In this document: positions 15,144 to 21,988 of the stretch, piece after piece | How the letters are laid out: each line of letters opens with the position of its first letter | How positions within the stretch are numbered: position 1 is the first letter of the stretch | Virus record (IMG/VR): IMGVR_UViG_3300049830_000128 | Span: 1-35,098 of that record | Source of the DNA: a virus | Reading direction: 5' to 3' (one strand) | DNA: 35,098 bases | Made by a program: the position numbers and the translations under genes | The notes under the pieces: model-generated | The model's database searches: none | The model's input: the letters and a program-made list of their open reading frames with translations, nothing else | What the model was told of the DNA's origin: nothing

Positions 15144-15159
15144 TGTGGCAGCGTGACAA
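15144..15159. promoter_or_regulatory. Operator-like site 3
   Basis: TGTGGCAGCGTGACAA is a looser relative of sites 1 and 2, keeping TGTG.CA and GTGACAA. It is 43 bp to the right of site 2. Confidence 0.3.
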
Positions 15160-15293
15160 GGTAAATGGTAAAATCGATTGAAACCAGAAAAACGACATTG
15201 ATTGGCCATATTGAGATTGGCCTTATTTTGCCCGTGTTGCTTGGTTGATTGGCCTTATTCTCCTACTATGGATCGCCAAACGTTCCGAAAATG

Positions 15294-15328
15294 AAAAAAG
15301 GCCAACCCATGAGTAATATGGATTGGCC
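15294..15328 (-). terminator. Intrinsic terminator-like hairpin, leftward
   Basis: GGCCAACCCAT (15300-15310) and ATGGATTGGCC (15318-15328) form an 11-bp stem with one mismatch and a 7-nt loop. Read leftward the stem is followed by TTTTTT (15299-15294). It would stop transcription arriving from the 15537-16133 genes before it enters the replication operon. One arm is a copy of the repeated motif. Confidence 0.6.
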
Positions 15329-15476
15329 CTATTTTGTCGCGGTTACCTTTATTAGGCGTATTGACGAATATTTTAAACGTGTTAAGTTGAGTCATCAACT
15401 TAATCAAAGACGAAAAAAGACCAATCTCGCTAATGAGATTGGCCCTATTTTCGACAATCACGGTAACCGCTATTAG
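15309..15476 (+). CDS. Possible small ORF inside the repeat region
   Basis: 55 codons from ATG 15309, preceded by AAAAAAGG at good distance. The peptide (MSNMDWPYFVAVTFIRRIDE, then a basic KLSHQLNQRRKKTN) looks protein-like. It overlaps the end of a 23-codon hydrophobic ORF (TTG 15245 to TAA 15316), which itself overlaps a 27-codon ORF (15165-15248) through TTGA. The chain resembles coupled small genes, but it runs through terminator hairpins and repeats. It may instead be fortuitous. Confidence 0.3.
   Translation: MSNMDWPYFVAVTFIRRIDEYFKRVKLSHQLNQRRKKTNLANEIGPIFDNHGNRY
15382..15403. repeat. Perfect 9-bp stem, 4-nt loop hairpin
   Basis: TTAAGTTGA (15382-15390) and TCAACTTAA (15395-15403) are exact inverted repeats around GTCA. 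The stem is AT-rich without a T-run, so a protein-binding palindrome is as likely as an RNA hairpin. Confidence 0.55.
15413..15442 (-). terminator. Intrinsic terminator-like hairpin, leftward (bidirectional?)
   Basis: CCAATCTC (15421-15428) and GAGATTGG (15435-15442) form a perfect 8-bp stem with a 6-nt loop. Leftward it is followed by TCTTTTTT, a good U-tract. Rightward it is followed by CCCTATTTT, so it may act both ways. The right arm is part of a motif copy. Confidence 0.65.
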
Positions 15477-15530
15477 CAGGTTGAACCGTTACCGCGCAAA
15501 ACCAAACGCCCGGAGTGAGCGCGGGTTTTG
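15461..15530. repeat. Two further inverted repeats at the right end of the control region
   Basis: CGGTAAC (15461-15467) pairs with GTTACCG (15488-15494). CAAAACC (15497-15503) pairs with GGTTTTG (15524-15530). In addition GCGGTTACC at 15339-15347 is the exact inverse of GGTAACCGC at 15462-15470. The second hairpin lies just beyond the stop of the gene at 15537 and may contribute to its transcript end. Confidence 0.5.
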
Positions 15531-15536
15531 GTCAAA

Positions 15537-15809
15537 TCAGTCTACGAATATCTTTACATGCCTGTTTTGGTCAATGATCCCTTTCAATAGCTTATAGGCG
15601 ATCGACTGAATCTCACGCCTGCGCTCATAGCCAGTGGTCATCATATCAGTCACGCATATTGAGATCATGTCCTCGCTTCTTTTATAGCGTATGATCCCTC
15701 CACCCTTGAGCCAGTTTTTGATTACTGCATCCTTTGGCATCTTGCCCGCCGCTTGCGCGGCGAGCAGGATTGAATAACATTCATTTTTGATATCTATGGC
15801 GTCCTTCAT
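15537..15809 (-). CDS. Small hypothetical protein
   Basis: A 90-residue protein starting at ATG 15809 after AGGTGAAAA. It begins KDAIDIKNECYSILLAAQAA and later reads TTGYERRREIQSIAYKLLKG. It is mixed helical, without a membrane segment. It is followed leftward by several hairpins including two terminator-like ones, so it is probably transcribed separately from the replication operon. No family was recognised. Confidence 0.65.
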   Translation of the reverse strand: MKDAIDIKNECYSILLAAQAAGKMPKDAVIKNWLKGGGIIRYKRSEDMISICVTDMMTTGYERRREIQSIAYKLLKGIIDQNRHVKIFVD

Positions 15810-15902
15810 TTTTCACCTGCTAACATCGTGCTCACAACCTTTGGTAAAACATATAAGACGACCCAAAAATGACCAAAATATAAAATACGTTAATGAGCTT
15901 AT

Positions 15903-16133
15903 TCACGATTGCACTGCCCCGCTCTTGTGTTTACTCGAAACGATATAGCCTGTGGATACGTCTCGAATATCAAACCGATAAGGTATGTTCTCCCTCATGT
16001 TTTTTAGTATGCCTAACGCTTCATCAGAACTATTAAAATCAAGAGCCATCGTGGTGTTGTCGTCGGATCGTATTATCAGCCGCTTGCATGATGGCGAAAT
16101 AGCTATTTCGGTTATTTTGATCGGTTTATTCAT
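15903..16133 (-). CDS. Small hypothetical protein, divergent from terS
   Basis: A 76-residue protein from ATG 16133 with CGGAGTAATA upstream. The sequence is beta/alpha (KITEIAISPSCKRLIIRSDD, then SDEALGILKNMRENIPYRFD). No family was recognised. It is the first leftward gene from the 130-bp divergent region shared with the small terminase gene, a position often held by regulatory or early genes. Confidence 0.65.
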   Translation of the reverse strand: MNKPIKITEIAISPSCKRLIIRSDDNTTMALDFNSSDEALGILKNMRENIPYRFDIRDVSTGYIVSSKHKSGAVQS

Positions 16134-16263
16134 TTTATTACTCCGTTATTCGTTGCGTTCACTATCAATGGGGTTCAAACCACTAGCGAACACGATCAGT
16201 ATTGCACAGTGCGTTATTGATTGCAAGTATAAAAAGCAAAAAAAGATTGATAACGTAAAAATA
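16134..16263. promoter_or_regulatory. Divergent intergenic region between early and late genes
   Basis: 130 bp between the leftward gene at 16133 and rightward terS. It must hold start signals for one or both directions. A small palindrome GCACAGTGC lies near 16204-16212 and a TATAAA near 16229, but I could not define convincing -35/-10 pairs. Late transcription of the morphogenesis genes probably begins here or just upstream. Confidence 0.4.
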
Positions 16264-16767
16264 ATGAGTAAAGGCGATCACAGCGAACGAATTGACGAAG
16301 TAATAAGATTGATTAGTGAGGGTATCTCGCTCAGAAAAGCATTAAAAGAAGTAAAAATGGCCGCGACTACCCTATACGATGCGCTTGACCGTGACTCAGT
16401 ACGACAAAAACAGTACGCGCGCGCGCATGTAATTGCGTCGGATATGTTAGCGGGCGATATAATCGACGTTGCTGAATCAGATATAAACCCTCACGCTGCT
16501 CGAAATATCATAGATGCAAAAAAATGGACGGCGTCCAAGTCTAATCCGTCTAAGTATGGGGATAAGTTAGATATTAATCTAAGCACTACGGTTGATATTA
16601 CTCTTGCACTAAAAGAATCCTCAGCGCGTGCGCTACCTATATGCTACCCATCAGATACAATAGAGATACAAGCTAATGATATTAAACAAGTAAACACTGA
16701 TGATACAACAGGTTGTGAATCTGTTATTGACCTCGACCCCAAAAATGAAACCGACCCTTTCGACTGA
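16264..16767 (+). CDS. terS: Terminase small subunit
   Basis: A 167-residue protein from ATG 16264. The frame is open further upstream, but that part overlaps the divergent gene and has no start signal, and the ribosome site at 16264 is weak. Residues 1-60 form a helix-turn-helix (ERIDEVIRLISEGISLRKAL, then KMAATTLYDALDRD). They are followed by the family's AHVIASDMLAGDIIDVAESD and ARNIIDAKKWTASKSNPSKYGDK. These match phage TerS proteins that bind the packaging site and load DNA onto TerL. An Asp/Thr-rich tail closes the protein. Its location just before terL agrees. Confidence 0.85.
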   Translation: MSKGDHSERIDEVIRLISEGISLRKALKEVKMAATTLYDALDRDSVRQKQYARAHVIASDMLAGDIIDVAESDINPHAARNIIDAKKWTASKSNPSKYGDKLDINLSTTVDITLALKESSARALPICYPSDTIEIQANDIKQVNTDDTTGCESVIDLDPKNETDPFD

Positions 16768-16895
16768 AACCATCCCTAAAAATGAGGGGGGTGCGGCGGC
16801 GGGTGTACCACGGCCAAAAAAGCGGCCAGCGATTCCCCCGGTACCTTTGCGGGCAATGTTCTTTATTTTTAAAATTTTTTTGATACGTTCTAAAT
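16768..16895. other. GC-rich patch then AT-rich stretch between terS and the small ORFs
   Basis: A 128-bp gap. The first half is strikingly G/C-rich (GTGCGGCGGCGGGTG, a GGCC-aaaaaagc-GGCC hairpin at about 16806-16821, and a GGTACC palindrome). The second half is nearly all A/T. The abrupt composition change next to terS makes it a candidate packaging (pac/cos) site or a transcription stop/start, but no specific signal is provable. Confidence 0.4.
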
Positions 16896-17057
16896 ATGGA
16901 ACAAATAAGGCCAATCTTACTAATCGCCGTAGTCACTTCTTTTTTAAATTTTTTTATTTTTTCGCACGAGAAACATTCCCTACGAACAAACCGCTGTATT
17001 GATGAAATTAAGCAGTGTTTGGAGAATAAACCGATCGAGGACACGAAAGATGAATAA
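16896..17057 (+). CDS. Tiny membrane protein between terS and terL
   Basis: 53 codons from ATG 16896 to TAA 17057. Residues about 4-22 are hydrophobic (IRPILLIAVVTSFLNFFIFS) and the rest is a charged tail with two Cys (NRCIDEIKQCLENKP). It has an anchored helix plus cytoplasmic or periplasmic tail. The stop overlaps the ATG of the next tiny ORF, a typical coupled arrangement. No ribosome site stands out. The motif copy at 16904-16914 lies in its first codons. Confidence 0.5.
   Translation: MEQIRPILLIAVVTSFLNFFIFSHEKHSLRTNRCIDEIKQCLENKPIEDTKDE
16904..16914 (-). repeat. Dispersed motif copy, opposite orientation
   Basis: AATAAGGCCAA on the + strand. This is the only one of the 12 exact copies with TTGGCCTTATT on the minus strand. 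The extended form GATTGGCCTTATTT is intact. Confidence 0.55.
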
Positions 17058-17157
17058 GTTTAAAATAGACGACATTCTATTTTTTCTTCCTTTTATAATA
17101 GGCTTGGCCCTATTTATTTTCGTTCTCGATTGGGCGTGTGAGATAATGTTTTCGTGA
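17050..17157 (+). CDS. 35-residue membrane peptide overlapping terL
   Basis: 35 codons from ATG 17050. The peptide is almost one hydrophobic helix (ILFFLPFIIGLALFIFVLDW) with a short basic/acidic start and a Cys near the end. It overlaps the preceding ORF by 8 bp, and its TGA overlaps the GTG start of terL (GTGA). The double overlap suggests it is translated and coupled to terL. Function unknown. A second holin-like peptide or a coupling leader are possibilities. Confidence 0.5.
   Translation: MNKFKIDDILFFLPFIIGLALFIFVLDWACEIMFS
17104..17114 (+). repeat. Rightmost dispersed motif copy
   Basis: TTGGCCCTATT followed by TATTTTCG. It lies inside the 35-residue ORF just before terL. No further exact copy was found from here to the right edge. 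Confidence 0.55.
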
Positions 17158-18704
17158 GCGGAATAATCAAAAGTCCTTATAGTCCCGCCGATGAGACGAA
17201 GTTGATGATTCATCTTTGGGATCCCAAAATTAAGCACAATTTGGAAGCGTTCGTTATGGCCGCTTTCCCTTGGGGAAAGGCCGGGACGCCGCTTGAAAAC
17301 TTCAAAGGGCCGCGTGCTTGGCAGCGCGATGAGCTTCAGAAGATCACTCATCACATAGCTGTTCAGCAAAACCGCATTCGCCAAGGCCAAGTGCCCGAAG
17401 TTTATAAAAGCTGTACGACGAGTGGTCGGGGAACCGGGAAGTCAGCACTTGTGGCTTGGTTAAATTTGTGGTTTTTGAGTACGAGGATCGGAGCGACAGC
17501 GATTAACACTGCCAACACTGAGATCCAATTGAAGTCCAGAACATGGGCGGAAGTGGGAAAATGGCACACATTGTCACTAAATTCTCACTGGTTTGAAAAA
17601 AATGCTATGAGCCTAAAACCAGCCGAGTGGTTGGACAAGGAGCTTAAGCGTCAGATTAAAGTCGATACCGGATATTATTATAGCCAAGCCCAACTTTGGG
17701 CGGAGGAGAATCCCGATGCGTTTGCTGGAGTTCATAATCAAACTGGAGTTCTTCTTATTTTCGATGAGGCTTCGGGGATACCGGCTCCTATTTGGAAGGT
17801 TAGCGAAGGGTTCTTCACCGACCCTGTCCCTGACCGCTATTGGTTCGTCTTCTCAAACCCTCGGCGTAATACAGGTCCCTTTTTTGAGTGTTTCCACAAA
17901 AGCCGACAGTTTTGGCCGAATCGCCGTCATATTGATTCGCGGACCGTGGAAGGAACTGACAAGAAAGTTCTAAACGATATTATTTTGCAGCATGGAGAAG
18001 ACAGCGATGAAGCAAGAGTCGAAGTTAAAGGGGAGTTTCCAAGACAAGGAGACAAACAGTTTATCAGTCGAGAAATCGTCGATAAAGCCGTGGAACGAGA
18101 GATTGTGGAGGATCCATACGCACCGTTATGCATGGGCGTCGATCCCGCACGGTATGGCGATGATGCTACCGTTATCCGATGGCGACAGGGCCGAAATGCT
18201 AGAGTCTTACCTCCTACAGTAATGAAGGGTGCGGATAACATGAAGGTCGCGAATGAAGTCGCGCACCTTATCGATAAATTTAATCCCGACGCCGTTTTTA
18301 TCGATGCTGGTAATGGGACGGGGATCATTGATCGTTTGAGAGAGATGGGATACAAATGCCATGAAGTTTGGTTTGGTAGCAAGAGCGATAAGGACGAATA
18401 TTATAACAAGCGCACTGAAATTTGGGCGGATATGCGCGATTGGTTGGGCGGTGCTTGTATTGATGGATCCCCTGATCTCATCGACGATTTGGTTGGCCCT
18501 AACTATAAATTCATGGGCGGCTCGGACAAGCTTATGCTTGAGAGCAAAGAAGAAATGAAAAAGCGGGGAATACATTCACCCGACAATGCGGACGCTCTCG
18601 CTTGTACCTTCGCCATTAAAGTGGCGAGGAAAGATAAACATGCAAGTCGGCATGGACGCCAAAGTAGAATGGCAAAGGATGTAGACTACGACGTTCTAGG
18701 CTGA
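17154..18704 (+). CDS. terL: Terminase large subunit (packaging ATPase/nuclease)
   Basis: A 516-residue motor protein. The GTG start at 17154 overlaps the previous stop as GTGA. The ATPase domain has Walker A SGRGTGKSALVAW (GRGTGKSA at 91-98) and Walker B GVLLIFDEASG (D204, E205). The nuclease domain has MGVDPARYGDD (D330), AVFIDAGNGTG (D384) and SPDNADALACTFA (D477, D480), a complete RNase H-like metal site. It pumps DNA into the prohead through the portal and cuts the concatemer. The family is that of podovirus and BPP-1-like TerL proteins. Confidence 0.95.
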   Translation: MSGIIKSPYSPADETKLMIHLWDPKIKHNLEAFVMAAFPWGKAGTPLENFKGPRAWQRDELQKITHHIAVQQNRIRQGQVPEVYKSCTTSGRGTGKSALVAWLNLWFLSTRIGATAINTANTEIQLKSRTWAEVGKWHTLSLNSHWFEKNAMSLKPAEWLDKELKRQIKVDTGYYYSQAQLWAEENPDAFAGVHNQTGVLLIFDEASGIPAPIWKVSEGFFTDPVPDRYWFVFSNPRRNTGPFFECFHKSRQFWPNRRHIDSRTVEGTDKKVLNDIILQHGEDSDEARVEVKGEFPRQGDKQFISREIVDKAVEREIVEDPYAPLCMGVDPARYGDDATVIRWRQGRNARVLPPTVMKGADNMKVANEVAHLIDKFNPDAVFIDAGNGTGIIDRLREMGYKCHEVWFGSKSDKDEYYNKRTEIWADMRDWLGGACIDGSPDLIDDLVGPNYKFMGGSDKLMLESKEEMKKRGIHSPDNADALACTFAIKVARKDKHASRHGRQSRMAKDVDYDVLG

Positions 18705-18732
18705 TAAAATAGAATACAAAGGAGATTTACCT

Positions 18733-18930
18733 ATGGGAAGTCCTGATACTCCAACTCCGGCACCGCCGCCGATTGTTCCGCTAGAAGATCCAAAAGTTAA
18801 AGCACAGAGACTCGCTGCCGAAAAAGCGCAAATGGCGGCGCAAGGTAAAGCCTCTACGATGCTTACGGGCCCAGGTGGAGCACCAACTTCTCAAGCATCA
18901 ACGGCATCACGCGCTCTCTTAGGTACATAA
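18733..18930 (+). CDS. Small Pro/Ala-rich protein between terL and portal
   Basis: A 65-residue, low-complexity protein (PTPAPPPIVPLEDP, then a helix KAQRLAAEKAQMAAQ, then a Gly/Ala/Ser-rich end). A strong ribosome site AAAGGAG precedes ATG 18733. Short proteins like this stand in the same slot, terL then portal, in many T7/BPP-1-like podoviruses, with unknown role. It is probably disordered apart from one helix. Confidence 0.75.
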   Translation: MGSPDTPTPAPPPIVPLEDPKVKAQRLAAEKAQMAAQGKASTMLTGPGGAPTSQASTASRALLGT

Positions 18931-18934
18931 CTAG

Positions 18935-20575
18935 ATGGATAAAATTGCGAATCAGTCCGAAGGCGAAGTTCAGGAAATTCTGCGCGAGTTTGCCGCTCTC
19001 TATGGAAGTCGCGGGATTTGGGAGATTCACTGGCAAGAAATTGCCGAAAGGATCTTACCGTCAGCCTCTCAATCTTTTCAGGGTAACTTTCGATCACCGG
19101 GAGAAAAACGAACCTTCCAACTTTTCGACAGTACAGCCCAAGTAGCTTTAACAAGATTCGCAGCGATTTTAGATTCATTACTCACTCCTAGGAATCAGAC
19201 ATGGCATTCGCTCATGGTTGATAACGAAGAACTAGCAAAAAATCGTGACGTTCGCATGTACTTTGAGGACGTAAACCGAAAATTATTTAAGTATCGATAT
19301 AACGAACGCGCAAACTTCAGTTCCCAAAACCAACAAAATTATACGTCTCTCGGCGGCTTTGGAACAGGCTGCATGTTTACTGACGAACTTTGGGGCGGCC
19401 CCGGTCTTCGTTATCGCAACATCCATTTGGGTGAAATTTATTTTGCCGAGAATCACCAAGGCGTTGTGGATAAAGCTTATCGTAAATTTAAACTGACTGC
19501 TCGCCAAGCGAAGCAAAAATGGGGCGAGAATTTACCAAGTGAAATTTTAGGCGCGATGCTTACGAACTCAGAGATGGAATACGATTTCCTTCACTGTGTA
19601 AAACCCCGCGAAAAAGATTACGATCCTAATCGAAAAGATTTTAAAGGGATGAAGTATGCAAGTTATTACATCGCCTTCAAAGGAGAGAAGAAATTGTCTG
19701 AGGGTGGTTATCACACTTTCCCTTATGCTATCTCCCGTTACGAGCAAAGCTTGGGCGAAGTTTATGGTCGAAGTCCAGCTATGGATGTACTCCCCGCCGT
19801 CAAAACATTAAACGAACAAAAGAAGACTGCACTTAAAGCGGGTCATCGAATGGTTGATCCTGTTCTTTTGATTCACGATGATGGATCTCTTGATTCGTTT
19901 TCTTTGAAACCGGGTGCCGCAAACTACGGCGGCGTGACCGCAGACGGTCGCCCTCTCGTTCACACATTACCGACAGGCGATTACCGCGTGAGCAAAGAAC
20001 AAATGGAAGATGAGCGCAAACTCATCAATGATTCATTCTTAGTAAACCTATTCCAAGTTTTGACAGAAGCCCCTCAAATGACAGCAACCGAAGTTTTGGA
20101 GAGGACACGAGAGAAGGGTATTCTTCTTGCGCCTACAGTAGGTCGGCAGCAATCGGAGTATTTAGGTCCGCTTATTGAACGGGAAATAGATGTTCTTTCT
20201 ATGCAGAATCTTCTTCCCCCAATGCCCGCAGTTTTGAAAGAAGCTCGGGGCGAATATAAGATTCAATACGATTCTCCGCTTTCAAGATCGCAACGCGCGG
20301 AAGAAGCATCGGGCTTGCAGCGTACCGTTGAAACGGCCCTTCAAGTCGTCCAAATTACCCAAAATCCCGAGCCATTAGATTACTTCGATTGGGATGTGAT
20401 TATGCCAGAAGTGGCTTCAATCCAAGGCGTTCCATTTCGTTGGATGAAAACAGTTGACGCCGTTATGAAGGCGCGACAATCTAGGGCTCAACAGGCCCAA
20501 ATTCAACAAGCAGTTCAAGCAGCGCCCGCGATTTCTGCGGTTGCTAAAGTTGCGGGGCCTCAAAAGGCGGGTTAA
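18935..20575 (+). CDS. Portal / head-to-tail connector protein
   Basis: A 546-residue protein matching the T7-type head-tail connecting family. The start is ATG 18935. Recognisable segments are FDSTAQVALTRFAAILDSLL, TPRNQTWHSLMVDN, the GGFGTGCMFTDELWGG region, YGRSPAMDVLPAVKTLNEQK, and a C-terminal helical, Gln/Ala-rich tail. It forms the dodecameric ring at the capsid vertex through which TerL pumps DNA, and joins head to tail. The gene follows terL as in podoviruses, and its stop overlaps the next start (TAATG). Confidence 0.93.
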   Translation: MDKIANQSEGEVQEILREFAALYGSRGIWEIHWQEIAERILPSASQSFQGNFRSPGEKRTFQLFDSTAQVALTRFAAILDSLLTPRNQTWHSLMVDNEELAKNRDVRMYFEDVNRKLFKYRYNERANFSSQNQQNYTSLGGFGTGCMFTDELWGGPGLRYRNIHLGEIYFAENHQGVVDKAYRKFKLTARQAKQKWGENLPSEILGAMLTNSEMEYDFLHCVKPREKDYDPNRKDFKGMKYASYYIAFKGEKKLSEGGYHTFPYAISRYEQSLGEVYGRSPAMDVLPAVKTLNEQKKTALKAGHRMVDPVLLIHDDGSLDSFSLKPGAANYGGVTADGRPLVHTLPTGDYRVSKEQMEDERKLINDSFLVNLFQVLTEAPQMTATEVLERTREKGILLAPTVGRQQSEYLGPLIEREIDVLSMQNLLPPMPAVLKEARGEYKIQYDSPLSRSQRAEEASGLQRTVETALQVVQITQNPEPLDYFDWDVIMPEVASIQGVPFRWMKTVDAVMKARQSRAQQAQIQQAVQAAPAISAVAKVAGPQKAG

Positions 20576-20865
20576 TGAGGCAAGCAGTAGATGCGGCATG
20601 GGATAAGGCAAAGAGATTCCTTTTCCGTCGCCAAATTTGTTACAGACAAGTTTTTAATTTACAGAGTCAAGCGGCGGTAGTCGTTCTCGAAGACTTAGCT
20701 AAATTTTGCCGTGCGCACGATTCAACTTTTCATCCAAACGATTCAGCACAATCTATGATGGCGGGACGACGCGAAGTTTGGCTTCGCATCCAAAACCATC
20801 TTAAACTTAGCAGCGATGACCTATGGCAACTCCATTCGTCGGTAGCTCATAAACAGGGGGAATAA
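20575..20865 (+). CDS. Bbp19-like phage protein
   Basis: A 96-residue protein starting in a TAATG overlap with the portal gene. It contains YRQVFNLQSQAAVVVLEDLA, KFCRAHDSTFHPNDS and MAGRREVWLRIQNHLKLSSD, a pattern characteristic of Bordetella phage BPP-1 Bbp19-type proteins and their podoviral relatives. The exact role is not known. It sits between portal and scaffold, so a head assembly function is expected. The family assignment is from remembered sequence features, so moderately sure. Confidence 0.75.
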   Translation: MRQAVDAAWDKAKRFLFRRQICYRQVFNLQSQAAVVVLEDLAKFCRAHDSTFHPNDSAQSMMAGRREVWLRIQNHLKLSSDDLWQLHSSVAHKQGE

Positions 20866-20867
20866 AT

Positions 20868-21710
20868 ATGAAATATTTAAGAATGTTTTTTGAAGGTGAA
20901 GGCGCAGGAGCGGGCGGTTCAGCGGCGGCTCCCCCTCCGGTAGAAGCTAAATGGTATGACGGTTTCAAGCCTGAATTAAAAGGCTATGTCGAGAAAAAAG
21001 CTTTCGGCACCCCGGAAGTGATGGCGGACAGTTATTTAAATCTTGAGAAACTTGTAGGAGCGCCCCAAGACAAAGTGATCAAACTTGATGACCAAATGGA
21101 CGAAGGCAAATGGGATCAAGCTTTTAAGAAGTTAGGAAAACCAAACGAAGCAAAAGATTATAAAATCGATTTGCCCGCAGAAGGCGCTGACCCTAAATTC
21201 GCGGATTGGGCGAAAGGCGCTTTCCATAAAGCAAACCTCACCCAAGCCCAAGCAGAAGCACTTTCAAAAGAATGGAATGGATATGCGGGGAACACGACGG
21301 CGGAGATGACTCGCGCGGAACAGATCAAAGGCGAAGAAAGCCAAAAACAATTAAAGACCGAGTGGGGCGCAGCTTACGAACAAAATATGAAGCAAGCCAA
21401 ACAAGCGGCCACGAGTTTTGGAGTGAAAGCCGAAGTGATCGACGCAATGGAAAAGGCAGCGGGGTCTTTAGAGACGATGAAGTTCTTCCAAAGCATCGGG
21501 GCAAAACTGGGCGAAGATTCATTCGTTAGTGGTGGTTCAAAAGGCGGTTCGTTCAGCGGCAATGTTATGACTCCTGATGCGGCCAAAACAGAGATCGCTA
21601 TGCTTAGAGCCGATCAAGGATTTGTCGCTAGATACGTTAACGGAGACGCCGAAGCAAAAGCTCGCATGGGAAAACTTCACGAATGGGCTTACCCGGAAGC
21701 ACAAAACTAA
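20868..21710 (+). CDS. Scaffold / head assembly protein
   Basis: A 280-residue protein with a Gly/Ala-rich start (EGEGAGAGGSAAAPPPVEAK), then KWYDGFKPELKGYVEKKAFG, LDDQMDEGKWDQAFKKLGKP and long charged helices with a helix-loop end. This composition (high Ala, Lys, Glu, Gln, coiled helices) and its place just before the major capsid gene are those of podoviral scaffolding proteins that template prohead assembly and are then released. The ribosome site GGGGG precedes ATG 20868. Confidence 0.82.
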   Translation: MKYLRMFFEGEGAGAGGSAAAPPPVEAKWYDGFKPELKGYVEKKAFGTPEVMADSYLNLEKLVGAPQDKVIKLDDQMDEGKWDQAFKKLGKPNEAKDYKIDLPAEGADPKFADWAKGAFHKANLTQAQAEALSKEWNGYAGNTTAEMTRAEQIKGEESQKQLKTEWGAAYEQNMKQAKQAATSFGVKAEVIDAMEKAAGSLETMKFFQSIGAKLGEDSFVSGGSKGGSFSGNVMTPDAAKTEIAMLRADQGFVARYVNGDAEAKARMGKLHEWAYPEAQN

Positions 21711-21737
21711 TTGCATGGATTTAAGAAGGGGTCTATA

Positions 21738-21923
21738 ATGGATGATAAGAGACGTGAACTTCGATTAGAGTGTCTGAAATTAGCTTTCTTAACGTGTCGT
21801 GAATACACAGAAGCACTAGAGAGAGCGAAAGGATTTGAGGATCATATCCTCCGCGAAGACGAAGTTCAGGTGAAGCCAAAAGCTAAGCCAAAAAAGAACG
21901 ATAATTTAGGCAGTCCCGCCTGA
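21738..21923 (+). CDS. Small helical protein between scaffold and capsid
   Basis: A 61-residue protein starting at ATG 21738, because AAGAAGGGG is 8 nt upstream. A TTG at 21711 is less likely. It has a helical region (RRELRLECLKLAFLTCREYT, then EALERAKGFEDHILREDE) and a basic tail KPKAKPKKND. It lies between scaffold and capsid genes, where small accessory head proteins are found in podoviruses. No family was recognised. Confidence 0.65.
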   Translation: MDDKRRELRLECLKLAFLTCREYTEALERAKGFEDHILREDEVQVKPKAKPKKNDNLGSPA

Positions 21924-21988
21924 ACCGTTCGGACAGTCGGAAAGAACGACAGCCTTAGCTACGGCCAATGTAGTTAGAAGTAGGCCCC

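Larger units (their letters stand above)
15200..15451 (+). repeat. Cluster of five GATTGGCCYTATTTT repeats
   Basis: Direct repeats start at 15200 (variant GATTGGCCATATT), 15215, 15247, 15321 and 15437, all in the same orientation. Two of them (15321, 15437) also have an inverted partner just upstream, making hairpins. Because the copies fall in different reading frames of the small overlapping ORFs here, the constraint appears to be on DNA or RNA and not on protein. Matching single copies are scattered over 1.7-17.1 kb. Confidence 0.75.
14902..15536. promoter_or_regulatory. 635-bp control region / candidate origin
   Basis: This is the longest stretch without a convincing conserved gene. From left to right it holds an operator-like site (14978), a 46-bp TA-rich tract (15036-15081), a second operator-like site overlapping a candidate leftward promoter (15085), a third related site (15144), five copies of the GATTGGCC motif (15200-15451), two hairpins with T-runs on the minus strand (15294-15328, 15413-15442), a perfect 22-bp hairpin (15382-15403) and two further inverted repeats (15461-15530). 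It separates the 15537-16133 genes from the leftward replication operon. An origin or switch role is inference from composition and location. Confidence 0.6.

Noticed and set aside
15985-16263. Upstream extension of terS
   Set aside because: It overlaps the divergent gene at 15903-16133 and contains antisense-like sequence. The conserved TerS region begins at 16264.
16700-17002. Plus-strand frame rich in Pro/Lys overlapping the terS end
   Set aside because: It lacks a ribosome site, overlaps terS out of frame, and its sequence reflects the GC-rich and AT-rich patches. The smaller coupled ORFs at 16896 and 17050 explain the region better.
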